Assembly (NCBI GenBank): GCA_964536215.1
Contig: CAZHWT010000001.1
Location: 1 to 64,000 of the forward strand
Length of the DNA: 64,000 nt
Direction of reading: 5' to 3'
DNA from: CAZHWT01 sp964536215
GTDB taxonomy: Bacteria; Patescibacteriota; CAZHWT01
Below, piece after piece: positions 30,470 to 39,840 of the stretch; within the stretch, counting starts at the first letter, position 1, and every line of letters begins with the position of its first letter. A model generated the notes under the pieces. It searched no databases. It saw only the letters and a program-made list of their open reading frames with translations, and was not told the DNA's origin. Made by a program: the position numbers and the translations under genes.

Positions 30470-31171
30470 TTAGAATGGGTTGTCTTTACCGGTAATAGTT
30501 TGAGCCGAGGTTGGAGCGTATGATGCCAAGTGCAATGAATCAATAGCTGTCAATGTTGCTTCTTTAGCTGATGTGCGCTGTGGTAGCGGCTCTTCAGCTG
30601 GTCCAAGGTCCTCCGGGAACGGCTGGTAAGGGCTAGAAACGTCAAAGGTGGCTACTAATGTCCCATCCTCGTCGCTCGACGGCACAATATGTAGACTGGT
30701 TAACGACACAACCCGAGCCACTGTTTCTGACTGTCGAATAAAGTTAACGATATTGGCATACCCACCCACAACTGATAAGTTTGTCTCTACGGTACTGCCT
30801 GATTCAGTGTTTTTTACCACGGTTTTGTCCTGACCATATCGTACGCCTTGCGTGGAGGCTCCAGCACCCACAGCTACTTGCTCCAGCGTTCCTAATAGAC
30901 CAGCTGGATCAGCTTGCGAAGGAATGACTGGTTCAACTTTCTCGGTTAGCGTCGCTTTATTTTGTTCTGCCTGCAATCCTTGCAAAGCGGCCACTTTCTC
31001 CTTTAATGCGTCTAGCTTTGTCTGCTTGTCAGACATAGTTTTAAAGCTATCTTGTATATCCCCAACCCATGGCAACGCTAAGAGTGGAATAACGGCAATA
31101 AGAATGACAGCCGCCGCAACGGGCATAATATATGGCTTAAAGCTATCAACGGTCATTGTAGGCGTGTTCAT
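30470..31171 (-). CDS. pilO: type IV pilus inner-membrane protein PilO-like
   Basis: One N-terminal membrane helix (YIMPVAAAVILIAVIPLLAL), a coiled coil (about 45-75, KTMSDKQTKLDALKEKVAAL) and a ferredoxin-like periplasmic-type domain. The Pro/Ser-rich tail is disordered. The ATG overlaps the end of pilN by four bases. Sequence identity to the family is weak; the call rests on topology and on the pilM-pilN-pilO order. Confidence 0.82.
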   Translation of the reverse strand: MNTPTMTVDSFKPYIMPVAAAVILIAVIPLLALPWVGDIQDSFKTMSDKQTKLDALKEKVAALQGLQAEQNKATLTEKVEPVIPSQADPAGLLGTLEQVAVGAGASTQGVRYGQDKTVVKNTESGSTVETNLSVVGGYANIVNFIRQSETVARVVSLTSLHIVPSSDEDGTLVATFDVSSPYQPFPEDLGPAEEPLPQRTSAKEATLTAIDSLHLASYAPTSAQTITGKDNPF

Positions 31172-31797
31172 GATTGGTCTCCGGTAGGGGTAGGGGTTGG
31201 TGTAGGTGTAGCACTGGGCAACGCAGCCAACGATTGAGGAGTCAGGCTGAAGGTTACGGTAAAGGCGATAGTGGAGGACTGGTCATCGCGGCCAATCATG
31301 ACTAGGGCTGGTTTGGTGAAGTAGGGACTTTCCTCATTGTCTGAGGTAGCTCCTTGGGTGCGCAATTTATCGTAGAAGCCGGCCAAGTCAGCATAGGTTG
31401 TAACTGTGCCCGAAATGGTGGCTATATCCGAAGCATCGACAGACATATCAGTTAACTGCATAGACGCAGGCACCGTTTGGCTAAATTGAGTTAGGAAGGT
31501 AGAGTAATGCTTTTGTGTCGCAAAAAAATTACTGAGCGATGTTAATTTGGTATCCAAGGCGCGGTAGACGCCTTCTGCCTCTTTGTACGTCTGCACTTTT
31601 TGTGTCTCGGTGTTTATGGAATTATCTATGCTAGTAAGGCTGGCCTGCAGGGCAAGTTTGCCGGCAAATAAACCGCCAACGGCCACAATCGTTATAATAA
31701 GAACGACGACGCTTACTGTAGTGAGCATCTTTTGTTGGCGAACTTTAGGGGTAACTTCGGCAGTTTGACTTGGTAAAAGGTTAATATCTTGGGCCAT
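31168..31797 (-). CDS. pilN: type IV pilus assembly protein PilN-like
   Basis: It begins AQDINLLPSQ, the PilN cytoplasmic motif (INLLP) that docks in PilM. One membrane helix (about 25-48) and a coiled coil and alpha/beta domain follow, and then a Thr/Pro tail (ATPTPTPTPTGD). It lies 128 bases after pilM on the minus strand and overlaps pilO. Confidence 0.9.
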   Translation of the reverse strand: MAQDINLLPSQTAEVTPKVRQQKMLTTVSVVVLIITIVAVGGLFAGKLALQASLTSIDNSINTETQKVQTYKEAEGVYRALDTKLTSLSNFFATQKHYSTFLTQFSQTVPASMQLTDMSVDASDIATISGTVTTYADLAGFYDKLRTQGATSDNEESPYFTKPALVMIGRDDQSSTIAFTVTFSLTPQSLAALPSATPTPTPTPTGDQS

Positions 31798-31924
31798 GGA
31801 CAGAATGGGTTATGTGTCTATTCTAGAGATATGCTTGTCTGCTTGTCAACTACTTAGATTCTGACTTACAGACTCTACCAGTAGCCTGGTCGCGACGGTG
31901 TGTGAATATGCCTCTCGTTATCGT

Positions 31925-32962
31925 TTAGCCTAACTCTTTCATGGCCAAGCCAACGGCAACTGCATATGACGTTTCGTCTTCTTTGACCCGCTGCTGCAGC
32001 GATGAGGGAATTTCGACGCTTTGCCAAGGGGAGCCGATTTGTACTTCCAAGCCAATTGTCGTGGCCAAATAGACCACCATACCGGGGAGATTAGCGGTAC
32101 CTCCGACCAACACCACCCGCTTGATGGTATCAGAAGGGTGCCGAGTTTGGTAAAACAAAATAGCTCGTTGAATTTCTGAGGTGATGATGTCGAAGACTGG
32201 CTTGATTGCTTGCATAACCTTACCTTCCAGCTGGTCTTCAACTAGGCCATAATTTTTCTTGTATTCTTCGGCCTGTCCCATTTCAAAGCCTAAATCTTGA
32301 GCAATGGCTCTAGCTAGGGCAGACCCACCAGTGGCAATAGAGCGGGTAAAAGAAGTTACGCCACTGGAAACGATGGCTAAGTCCGTCGTCGTAGCCCCCA
32401 CTGAGATAATTAGCGTGGTCGGACCAGCATCCCGTCCATCTACCAGGGCCCGTTTAATGGCGATTGTTTCTGTTTCAAAAGAAATCGGGTTCAACTTAGC
32501 CTGTTTAAGCAGCCCGACATAGCGCTCAATAAGCGTATTGGGAGCGGCTACCAAATAGACGCTCATTTTGGCTCCAGGCTCTTTAGCCGTCGGCCGACTT
32601 AGCACCTGCCAAGAGAGCTTGACATCTTTTAGTGGGAGAGGGATATATTGCTCTGCTTCCCATTGAATGGCGTTAGCCAGCTCTTTGTCGCCCATGTTGG
32701 GGATTTCAATTACACGAGTAAAGATGGCTGACTCAGGAAAAGCCACAGCCACGTTAGTGCTGGTAATTTTAGCATCTTTGACCAGATTGCGAACCGCTTC
32801 GGACAGCGCGCCTTGATCCAATGGGGCATCTGAGGCGAGGGCATTGGGTGGGGTAGTAGCTTTACCAAACGCCTGGAGAATAAATCTTTTATTCTCTCGT
32901 CGCAATTGGACCACCTTAATACTATGAGAACCGATATCTAAACCAAAATAATCTGAGGGCAT
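31925..32962 (-). CDS. pilM: type IV pilus ATPase-fold protein PilM
   Basis: Actin/FtsA-like fold: FGLDIGSHSIKVVQL (phosphate 1), LIISVGATTTDLAIV (phosphate 2), and VVLVGGTANLPGM (adenosine). 345 residues. It forms the cytoplasmic ring that binds PilN and links to the assembly ATPase. It heads the pilM-N-O group, which is separated from the rest of the pilus cluster by a divergent gene. Confidence 0.94.
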   Translation of the reverse strand: MPSDYFGLDIGSHSIKVVQLRRENKRFILQAFGKATTPPNALASDAPLDQGALSEAVRNLVKDAKITSTNVAVAFPESAIFTRVIEIPNMGDKELANAIQWEAEQYIPLPLKDVKLSWQVLSRPTAKEPGAKMSVYLVAAPNTLIERYVGLLKQAKLNPISFETETIAIKRALVDGRDAGPTTLIISVGATTTDLAIVSSGVTSFTRSIATGGSALARAIAQDLGFEMGQAEEYKKNYGLVEDQLEGKVMQAIKPVFDIITSEIQRAILFYQTRHPSDTIKRVVLVGGTANLPGMVVYLATTIGLEVQIGSPWQSVEIPSSLQQRVKEDETSYAVAVGLAMKELG

Positions 32963-33133
32963 AGGGCAAGACGGCCTACTTGCAGGCAGTACTACTGCTA
33001 CTATACCCGCACCCCGAGCTGAGTGTCAACCGGAGCTGAAGCACAATCGCCTCGAAGGTTGCCTGTGATTATCCATTGCATCTACATGAGATGTAGGCGT
33101 AGATATATTTCCCTAAACGTCAGGACAGTATTG

Positions 33134-33139
33134 TATACT
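33134..33139 (+). promoter_or_regulatory. -10 box of a leaderless promoter
   Basis: TATACT within AGTATTGTATACTA, six bases before the ATG at 33146. The same 14-mer occurs at about 53119-53132. Confidence 0.5.
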
Positions 33140-33145
33140 AGGAGC

Positions 33146-33835
33146 ATGCCTGATTCTCGCCCGTCATCAAAGTCGACCAAGAAGACCAGAAAACCAGCCA
33201 CCCGACGACGAAAGTCCACCGTTGTATCTAAACCAGCTGCTTCACTCCCACCGCTACTAGCCCCGACGCCAGCGCCGGAACATACCACTGCTACAGCGCC
33301 ACCACCGTCAGTAGCACCACCTTTACCTCTGGTACGCACTAGCTACAACGCCAACCGCATTAAGCGACTAAGCTGGGCTGGCGGACTAGCCATTGTCATG
33401 CTTATTGGTGCGGTAGGCTGGCTGTATCGAGATCAACTGCTCGCCTTACTGCCAACTACCGACCACTCGCCAGCGCCAGCGTATCATCTGCAGGTCGAGC
33501 CTGAACGTCTTGATGAGGAGAAGCTGTCGCAAGCATTGCAGCAGGCCGGTATTTCGCCCCCTTCGGCTAGCACTTCGGCTCAAAGTAGTGACTCAGCTAC
33601 GCCGGCGTATGTGGCCGAATACGCCAACACGACTGACCAGGAGCTGCACGAACGGCTAGAGGCTGGCATTGCTGCGCTGGATAATACCGAACCATATGTG
33701 GGAGTGTTGGCCGCCTACAAGGCCAAGATTAATCAACTTGAATCAACTAATCCGACCAAAGCGCGACAGGCGTTAATGGAAGCCGTGCAGTTAAGTAAAG
33801 AATTTACTGCTCTATATCTCTATGCCAAAGAGTAG
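33146..33835 (+). CDS. single-pass membrane protein of unknown function (229 aa)
   Basis: A basic, Lys/Arg/Ser-rich N-terminus (1-30) and a Pro/Ala stretch (30-65) precede one helix (about 78-95, LSWAGGLAIVMLIGAVGWL). After that comes an extracytoplasmic part with a Ser/Thr linker and a C-terminal helical domain (AKINQLESTNPTKARQALME). Divergent from pilM, inside the pilus region. An open stretch upstream (to 33023) is not used, because the -10 box TATACT is six bases before this ATG. Confidence 0.65.
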   Translation: MPDSRPSSKSTKKTRKPATRRRKSTVVSKPAASLPPLLAPTPAPEHTTATAPPPSVAPPLPLVRTSYNANRIKRLSWAGGLAIVMLIGAVGWLYRDQLLALLPTTDHSPAPAYHLQVEPERLDEEKLSQALQQAGISPPSASTSAQSSDSATPAYVAEYANTTDQELHERLEAGIAALDNTEPYVGVLAAYKAKINQLESTNPTKARQALMEAVQLSKEFTALYLYAKE

Positions 33836-33907
33836 AGCGCTACCCCTAGATCACTTTTATCAATAGACCTCAGGTCTCACTACAGCTAGAGCGATACTGT
33901 GTTAGAT

Positions 33908-35857
33908 TTACCACTGCTCCTGCCAGTGGAAATCTGTTCCGCCGCCGCCGTTTAGGAGTCGGGCTAATCCCTGATTAGCTAGATATTGTGATGGGAACGA
34001 AATTACCTCGGCCGGGGTAGTACTGTTATTTGGATTACCCTTGCGACCCAAGTCGCGACCTAAACTTACCCCTCCTAACCCAATTAACGCGCCAGTGTGA
34101 GTGAGGACGGTGCTAGAGGCGCCGGTGTTAATGGTTTTAGCAGCGATAATGATACCGGCGGAAAATTCTACTGAAGGCTGGTAGATAACATCGCCAGTAA
34201 CTAGGAATACAACGGCAGTTTGAGGGTTGAGTGCAAATCTACTATTAATAGCTAAATCGCCGTTAATAATAATAACAGCGTTGTAGACACCGGCCTGGAA
34301 GCCAGCCGTAAGGGTATTGGAGTCAATGGTAAACTTACCGTCAAAGCCATAAATACCGCTACTACTCGGCAGGCGACCAGCGGTCAATGGTTGAGCTTTG
34401 CGCTGCAGTTTGTCAAGCTGAGGAATGTAGGTTTTAAGCCCGCTAATTGGCGCCATGGGGGCAGGATAACGGGTAATGTACCAGGCTTGGGGCGAAACAA
34501 GGCCACTAATAGAGTCGCCACTGCCCGTAGCCACGACGCCATCGGCGCTATATTGACCATCTGGAACAAGGCCGGGAATACTTATGGAGCCGGCCGAATA
34601 AACGTCGCCGCCGGTTAAGCGAACCCAAGCACCAAAAATTGCATAATCAGGACTTTTGCTTTCGGAACCGGCCACGTCGTTGATGCGAAAGTGCACTTCT
34701 GGCCGAGTAGCTTTGGCGCTATTGCCGAAGTCGTATGAGTTAATAGTTACTTTGACATACCCGGTATATCCAGCCGGTGCAGGTTGGCCGTTGTCCAACC
34801 TCGTTACCGATGAAACATTTTGCCAACTAGACCAGCAGTCGCATCCGTCCTTATCAAAGGATTGAAATTGGGCGGTGGTTGGATCAATGCCCGAAGTAAC
34901 GTCTCTGACGCTTACCCACATTGCGTACGAGTGATTGTTGCCGCTAGTGCTGTAGTCAAAGTTGCGCCAATCTTGGGGGGCAACGGTATCAATCTTGACC
35001 GGACCGTACGTATGCTGAGGCTCAACGTTACCAGCATTGTCCTCAGAATAATAGTTAAATGAATGAACGCCGTTATCAACTAAGGAAAACTGGGTGACAT
35101 TGCCGTTACTCGCATTTAAACTGGCGCCGTCAAAGAAAGCGATACCCAATCCGGCTTTGTCGCCTAATTTTAAATAAATCTGGTCATACCCACTGGGGAC
35201 AGTAAACTCAACATTGAGTAGTCGCCAATCCCAGTCTCCTACAACTTTTTCACTAGCTTGGACCAAGATATCGGGCAAACTGCTAGAGCTATCGGCCGCC
35301 CAAACCTCCATCCAGGCACCCGGACTACCGATGTTTAATGTTTTTACCCAACTGCTGGCAGTATACGTTTTTCCAGCTTGCACCTGGCTGGCGTAATTAA
35401 CGTTGGTCCAGTATTGGTATTGTGAAAGAATGGAGAGAACGGCGGCTGAGCCATAATCATATTTTGATGGGGTACTTGTTTGGTAAAGAAATCCAAAGCC
35501 ACTGTCAACCCTATCCCAGTTGGTGATGCCAAAAAAGTTGCCGTTTTCGAATGAAGGATTGAGGATGGAATTAGTGGTCCCGGTTATTTTTCTCGTAATA
35601 GGGGAGAGTGAGTCGATTTGATAGGTGGTCGAAGCTACGCCACTTTCCAAGTCTTTAGCTTGCAAACTCACGTCAACCGTGGAGGTATACCAATCATTGT
35701 TGCCGACGGTTCCGTCCAGGCGGAGTAGGGTGGTAGCGGGCGGCGTTTTCTCTCCAGCCGCTGCAACCTGATGTGGCGCAATTGCGGCTGCTGCGCCAAT
35801 AATAACAGTAAAAATAAACAGGCGAATCATAGGTATAGCTGCAGCCAAGCCTACCAT
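33908..35857 (-). CDS. secreted surface protein, candidate pilus tip/adhesin (649 aa)
   Basis: A signal-like helix (IRLFIFTVIIGAAAAIAPHQVAAA, if Met10 is the start) precedes two or three Ig-like/carbohydrate-binding beta modules. The stretch at about 95-240 (NPSFENGNFFGITNWDR) resembles a CBM4/9-type jelly roll, and TTYQIDSL / DNGVHSFNYYSEDNAGN resemble bacterial Ig repeats. The last 170 residues have long beta stretches (YNAVIIINGDLAINS, GIIIAAKTINTG). It is the last gene of the minor-pilin operon, where PilY1-like adhesins sit in other bacteria, but it has no PilY1 domain. Function by position only. Confidence 0.65.
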   Translation of the reverse strand: MVGLAAAIPMIRLFIFTVIIGAAAAIAPHQVAAAGEKTPPATTLLRLDGTVGNNDWYTSTVDVSLQAKDLESGVASTTYQIDSLSPITRKITGTTNSILNPSFENGNFFGITNWDRVDSGFGFLYQTSTPSKYDYGSAAVLSILSQYQYWTNVNYASQVQAGKTYTASSWVKTLNIGSPGAWMEVWAADSSSSLPDILVQASEKVVGDWDWRLLNVEFTVPSGYDQIYLKLGDKAGLGIAFFDGASLNASNGNVTQFSLVDNGVHSFNYYSEDNAGNVEPQHTYGPVKIDTVAPQDWRNFDYSTSGNNHSYAMWVSVRDVTSGIDPTTAQFQSFDKDGCDCWSSWQNVSSVTRLDNGQPAPAGYTGYVKVTINSYDFGNSAKATRPEVHFRINDVAGSESKSPDYAIFGAWVRLTGGDVYSAGSISIPGLVPDGQYSADGVVATGSGDSISGLVSPQAWYITRYPAPMAPISGLKTYIPQLDKLQRKAQPLTAGRLPSSSGIYGFDGKFTIDSNTLTAGFQAGVYNAVIIINGDLAINSRFALNPQTAVVFLVTGDVIYQPSVEFSAGIIIAAKTINTGASSTVLTHTGALIGLGGVSLGRDLGRKGNPNNSTTPAEVISFPSQYLANQGLARLLNGGGGTDFHWQEQW

Positions 35858-35867
35858 TCTTGTCAGA

Positions 35868-36800
35868 CTACTTAGTCAGTGGGTTAGTGGAGCCGTTAAA
35901 CAAGGCGTAATCAAAAATGGCTGGCAGAGTAGCATTGGAGCGAACAACTTTGACGGTCCGCTGGTTTTCTCCAGCTACGGCTGTCGAGGTAATCTCTTGA
36001 CCCTGCGGAGGGAGAACGTGGCCGCCAACTGGCTGAATGGCAATTTGCTCGGTATCATCGCCGTACATAAGGCGAATACGGGCCAGCTTTAGGTTGACGC
36101 CAGTTGGTAAGTTGATGGTCTTCTTAAACTTATAGTTACCCCGATGGCTACCATCCTGAGTAACCAAATAAGTGCCGTGTGGATACACGGGTGGGTTATC
36201 TATGCCACTGTTGTCGAATCCATTTTGACGGCCAGCATTGGTACATTTATCATAAGCCTGTTTATCCATACCATATTTGCCGCTTGAATCGGTATAAATA
36301 ATACTCACAACAATGGCCGCGGTATGTTGCCCGCTATTGTCGCATGCCCCACCACTATCAAGAGTATCCCAGAAAATATCTAGTTTATTGCCAGCGTACT
36401 TGACTGTATTGCCGTCTGCATCTTGGCTTTCTAGGCTAACTTGAATGACGTCATCGCGCTTAACATCTTGGAGGCCAAAGGCGTCTGTGGTGCCACCAAT
36501 AATTTTAGCCGTAACTTTGACAGAATCTACACCGTCAATTTGCAATTTATTGTTATCACTATCAACAAAACAACCTTCTGTAGTTTGGCAGGCGGCTGGA
36601 TCTACATTTAGCTTGCCTAGAGCCACCTCAATGCCCGCCTCAGCAGCGCTAAAAGCCCGGTTGGATTGGTTAAGGTGGGTAGTATCACGGAGGTTGGAGA
36701 GTGTGCGCGAAGCAACAGACAGGCCAATACTCATTCCCACCAGAACAACCAGTAATACGAGAACCAAGATCTGTCCGGAGGAAGATGACTGACGTGACAT
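35868..36800 (-). CDS. PilX-like minor pilus protein
   Basis: It begins MSRQSSSSGQILVLVLLVVL, a PilX-N type membrane anchor without a GFTLIE site, then an Ala-rich helix NRAFSAAEAGIEVALGKL typical of PilX and related proteins. A beta-rich C-terminal domain follows. The start is taken at 36800: TTGACA, 18 bases, CATAAT on the minus strand end nine bases before it. Upstream in-frame starts at 36833/36839 would fall inside this promoter. It is in line with the prepilin genes before it. Confidence 0.75.
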   Translation of the reverse strand: MSRQSSSSGQILVLVLLVVLVGMSIGLSVASRTLSNLRDTTHLNQSNRAFSAAEAGIEVALGKLNVDPAACQTTEGCFVDSDNNKLQIDGVDSVKVTAKIIGGTTDAFGLQDVKRDDVIQVSLESQDADGNTVKYAGNKLDIFWDTLDSGGACDNSGQHTAAIVVSIIYTDSSGKYGMDKQAYDKCTNAGRQNGFDNSGIDNPPVYPHGTYLVTQDGSHRGNYKFKKTINLPTGVNLKLARIRLMYGDDTEQIAIQPVGGHVLPPQGQEITSTAVAGENQRTVKVVRSNATLPAIFDYALFNGSTNPLTK

Positions 36801-36851
36801 AGTAGTATGATTATGCATGCCTGCTAAAGGCATTGTCAAACGTGGAGCAGA

Positions 36852-37463
36852 TTACCTGGTGTAGCTGCGCAATGAAATGCTGGTAATAAACGGTACTTTA
36901 ATCCGCTTAGCTCGCTGCTGTGCGTCCGCACTCCAGCCGTCAAAGAGATTGAGAGAGACGGTCACATGGTCGGGTGAAACCTTGGACTCGACAACGTCGA
37001 ACATGGGCGTGCCAGAAATGGCCTCAACGCTAATACTGCCAGGCCCGTCCGAGGTAAACAGTTCATGCTTATCGCCGCAGGAAGTACCGTCATTTCGATA
37101 CGACTGAACCCAAAGTTTGCCGTTACCGCCATCGGGCTTATTGTAATAATAGTCAACGAGCTGACACCCACCATTAGAGTTATATTCAATCGAATCGGTC
37201 GGAATAGTTAAATGCAGACAAGCATCGTTAGCTTCCTTACAATTAGTATTTTCGACCACAATAGCGCTGCGAACACTGCGCTCCAGCCGCTCAAACACAG
37301 CCGACCCTTCGGATTGTAGTCTATTAATAGTGTTGGCCTTTACCACCGCTCCGTTAATAATGGCGTAAAGAGAGATGCCAATTCCAGACATAATACCCAA
37401 TAGGGCCACGGAGACAAGGATTTCGATGAGGGTAAAGCCAGAGGTTGAGTGTTTTTTATTCAT
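36852..37463 (-). CDS. prepilin, GspJ/PilW-like minor pilin
   Basis: The prepilin signal is NKKHSTSGFTLIEILVSV with cleavage after Gly; the hydrophobic helix continues to about residue 35. The rest is a beta-rich globular head with four Cys. Start 37463 gives a short basic leader and lies one base after the stop of the previous prepilin gene; an upstream start at 37526 would overlap that gene. Confidence 0.85.
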   Translation of the reverse strand: MNKKHSTSGFTLIEILVSVALLGIMSGIGISLYAIINGAVVKANTINRLQSEGSAVFERLERSVRSAIVVENTNCKEANDACLHLTIPTDSIEYNSNGGCQLVDYYYNKPDGGNGKLWVQSYRNDGTSCGDKHELFTSDGPGSISVEAISGTPMFDVVESKVSPDHVTVSLNLFDGWSADAQQRAKRIKVPFITSISLRSYTR

Positions 37464-37464
37464 G

Positions 37465-38022
37465 TTATTGCCAATCAGAGAGTATAGTTTGGTTGATGAG
37501 TCGTCGCGGAGCAGCACTTGTGCCATAGCAAATCACGGCTGAAGCCTCAACTTTGGTGCCATCCGCTAGTCGGTGCATGACAATTTCGCGGTAAAAATTT
37601 GACGAATCTGGGATTTTGTAAGCGCTACTGCTACGAATTTGGCTGCAGCGGTCTTTTCCAGCATCTGAGGCTGACAGGTTGCCTTTATATTCTAGCGTTG
37701 GGTCGCCAGAAGCGTCATTTAAGACATAATGCCGATATGTATCTACCTGCAGCACGGTCGGCGACGCATTAGACGACTCCAGCAACTTATTCCAGGTATT
37801 CTTGTCGCGAATTACTCGCAATGTTTCGATAGCCTGGCGAGAGTATTGGTCGGCAATAGCCTGATTGCGCGACTCATTAACCGCGTTGAGTGAGGCATTT
37901 GTGACTACAACTAATGCCACAATAGCAATACTCACAATAGCAATGGCTAAGACAACCTCTAGCAAGGATAATCCTTGCTGGCTAGAAGTACGTGACGTGG
38001 ACGTTAAGTGTAATTGCTTCAT
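37465..38022 (-). CDS. prepilin, PilV/GspI-like minor pilin
   Basis: Leader ending SSQQG followed by LSLLEVVLAIAIVSIAIVAL. Glu5 after the cleavage site is present. 185 residues with a soluble head. Three bases separate it from the preceding prepilin. Confidence 0.83.
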   Translation of the reverse strand: MKQLHLTSTSRTSSQQGLSLLEVVLAIAIVSIAIVALVVVTNASLNAVNESRNQAIADQYSRQAIETLRVIRDKNTWNKLLESSNASPTVLQVDTYRHYVLNDASGDPTLEYKGNLSASDAGKDRCSQIRSSSAYKIPDSSNFYREIVMHRLADGTKVEASAVICYGTSAAPRRLINQTILSDWQ

Positions 38023-38025
38023 ATA

Positions 38026-38772
38026 CTAACAGGCCTGGACTCTCAGGGTGGTTCGAGATATATATAAGCATTGGTAAATAGTGGTCCAAAAAGCCTTTGA
38101 TTGAAATTTTAAAATGGTATGTCCAGCACTTGGAAGATTGGTCCGACCCGTTACTGTATCGTACGTAATACCTTCTTCTGCTACTTTAAAGCCAGTGTAT
38201 GAGCTGTCTTCACCATCTGCCTTCATAATTTTAATTGAGGAGTTAAAATCTCTAGTAATAATTGGATCTGGAGTAGGATTGGTTTTGCAGGCCGTAACGC
38301 CATCAGCGGCGGTGGCGCGCCACTCGGGAACAACCTGGTAGCCAGTATACGCATAGGGGTCGCCAGTGCTAATGAGGCTAAAGGCGTAGTCATTGATATA
38401 GGTAGTGTCACCGTCACAGTCACTGGATAATTCATCTGGGTTTTTACTGGCATCAGCTTGGTCTTGATAGTTTGAGAGGGCTCTAGCTCTGGCTGTTTTT
38501 ATGTCGCTAGCCATTTGATTGGCAGCATTGGACAATTGCTGGTGTTGATAGATGCCAAAGAGACTAGGAATAGCTATGGCAGCTACGATGCCCATAATGG
38601 CAATAGCCACCAATAACTCAAGCAGCGTAAACCCAGCCGGGGGCGAAGTCGAGCAACGATCTGGCTTGCTTGAACGATGAAGCTTGGCGATTGCTACGAT
38701 CGACGCAGTTTGCTTCTGATGCTTTTGTATCCGTATCCTGACATTCAATTGATGGGCAGTTAGAATTTTCAT
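38026..38772 (-). CDS. prepilin, GspH/FimT-like minor pilin
   Basis: The cleavage site is PPAGFTLLELLVAIAIMG. Start 38772 forms an ATGA overlap with the pilD stop and yields an unusually long leader of about 47 residues before the cleavage Gly. The frame is open further, to 39147, but that part is antisense-phase pilD sequence. The mature head is about 195 residues. The long basic leader is odd; it may be partly repeat-derived. Confidence 0.82.
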   Translation of the reverse strand: MKILTAHQLNVRIRIQKHQKQTASIVAIAKLHRSSKPDRCSTSPPAGFTLLELLVAIAIMGIVAAIAIPSLFGIYQHQQLSNAANQMASDIKTARARALSNYQDQADASKNPDELSSDCDGDTTYINDYAFSLISTGDPYAYTGYQVVPEWRATAADGVTACKTNPTPDPIITRDFNSSIKIMKADGEDSSYTGFKVAEEGITYDTVTGRTNLPSAGHTILKFQSKAFWTTIYQCLYISRTTLRVQAC

Positions 38773-39641
38773 AGCAATAGCTGTTGATACCAGGTTGCAA
38801 TTATGGGCGTTAACCAGAGCGAAAGCAGTGTGCCGACGACCAAAAAGGGGCCAAAGGGGATTGTCTGGCCGAATGTTTTTTGCTTGGCTGCTAACAGAAG
38901 CAATGATAGCACGGCGCCCAAAATAAAGGCAAGATAAATAGCTACAATAATAGCCGGATATCCCAGAAAGAGGCCCATTAAAAGTGCTAACTTGACATCT
39001 CCCAGCCCCATGCCTGGTTTGTGGAGGATTTTTTCCGACCCCCAGACGATGATTAGGAAGAATAGCGCGGCGGATAGTCCGCTGACCAAAGTAGGCGAGT
39101 AGGTGAGTAGGTGAGTAGGTGAGTCCAGGCTGGCTAAGGGTTGCCATGTAAGGGGTTGTTGTAAGATTGCGGCTAGTATCGCCATGACTAAAGTTAAAGC
39201 TGCACCACCTAGGGTCCAGATATCAGGCAAATAGCCCCAGCGAAGGTCGTAGACGAACAGAGCGATGAGTAACGCAGTCATAACCCAAACGAATACTAGT
39301 GTGGCGATTTGCCAAGCGTCTAGCGTGTAGCGTGTAGCGTCTAGTCCATACATATACACAAAGCTAGTCACAAAACTAAAGGCAGTTGTTAGCTCGATAG
39401 CTATATATTGAGGTGAGATTTTTTTATGACAATACCGGCAGCGGCCGCCTAAGAGAAGGTAGGAAATAACCGGAATAAGGTCGAGAGGAGAGAGGGTATG
39501 CTGACAATGAGGGCAGACAGAGTGTTTCTCTAGCATGGAGCGGTCATTATAGACTCGCCAAATCCAAGCAGTTAAGAAACTACCAATCATAGCTCCAAGA
39601 ATAGCAACAAAAATTATGGTAGCGATGAGGATAAGAAGCAT
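38769..39641 (-). CDS. pilD: prepilin peptidase / N-methyltransferase
   Basis: Type IV prepilin peptidase with the N-terminal zinc motif CPHC...CRYC (residues 43-71), aspartates in VYDLRWGYLPD and GMGLGDVKLALLMG, and about eight membrane helices. It processes the five prepilins next to it. Two segments are encoded by tandem spacer-type repeats: LDATRYTLDAWQ (TAGCGTCTAGCGTGTAGCG units) and SPTHLLTYSPT (GAGTAGGTGAGTAGGT units). Both lie in loops between helices. Confidence 0.94.
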   Translation of the reverse strand: MLLILIATIIFVAILGAMIGSFLTAWIWRVYNDRSMLEKHSVCPHCQHTLSPLDLIPVISYLLLGGRCRYCHKKISPQYIAIELTTAFSFVTSFVYMYGLDATRYTLDAWQIATLVFVWVMTALLIALFVYDLRWGYLPDIWTLGGAALTLVMAILAAILQQPLTWQPLASLDSPTHLLTYSPTLVSGLSAALFFLIIVWGSEKILHKPGMGLGDVKLALLMGLFLGYPAIIVAIYLAFILGAVLSLLLLAAKQKTFGQTIPFGPFLVVGTLLSLWLTPIIATWYQQLLL

Positions 39642-39678
39642 ATAGTGCTCAGAGTACTGCGATTAATGTTTTTGCTAC

Positions 39679-39760
39679 TTTACAGAGATAAAAACTGATA
39701 CGTACGTACACGTATATGTACCTACAATTTTCTATTTTCTATTTTCTATTTTCTATTTTC
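39679..39760 (-). repeat. TACGTACA palindrome copy 4 and TTTTCTATTTTC stutters
   Basis: TTTACAGAGATAAAA then CGTACGTACACGTATATGTA, the inverted arrangement of copies 1-3, followed by five TTTTCTA units. Located between pilA and pilD. Confidence 0.75.
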
Positions 39761-39786
39761 TATAAATAGCCTACCAGGCAGGCACT

Positions 39787-39815
39787 AAAAAAGAAAGCGC
39801 CCGAAGGCGCCTTCT
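39787..39815 (-). terminator. terminator of pilA
   Basis: On the minus strand AGAAGGCGCC-TTCG-GGCGCTTTCT (one mismatch) is followed by TTTTT. Confidence 0.8.
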
Positions 39816-39840
39816 TTAAGGTAAAGGACTGCTAAGTCTT

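Noticed and set aside
38773..39147. Extended start for the GspH-like prepilin
   Set aside because: The extension is an off-frame read of pilD and would place the prepilin site after 170 residues.
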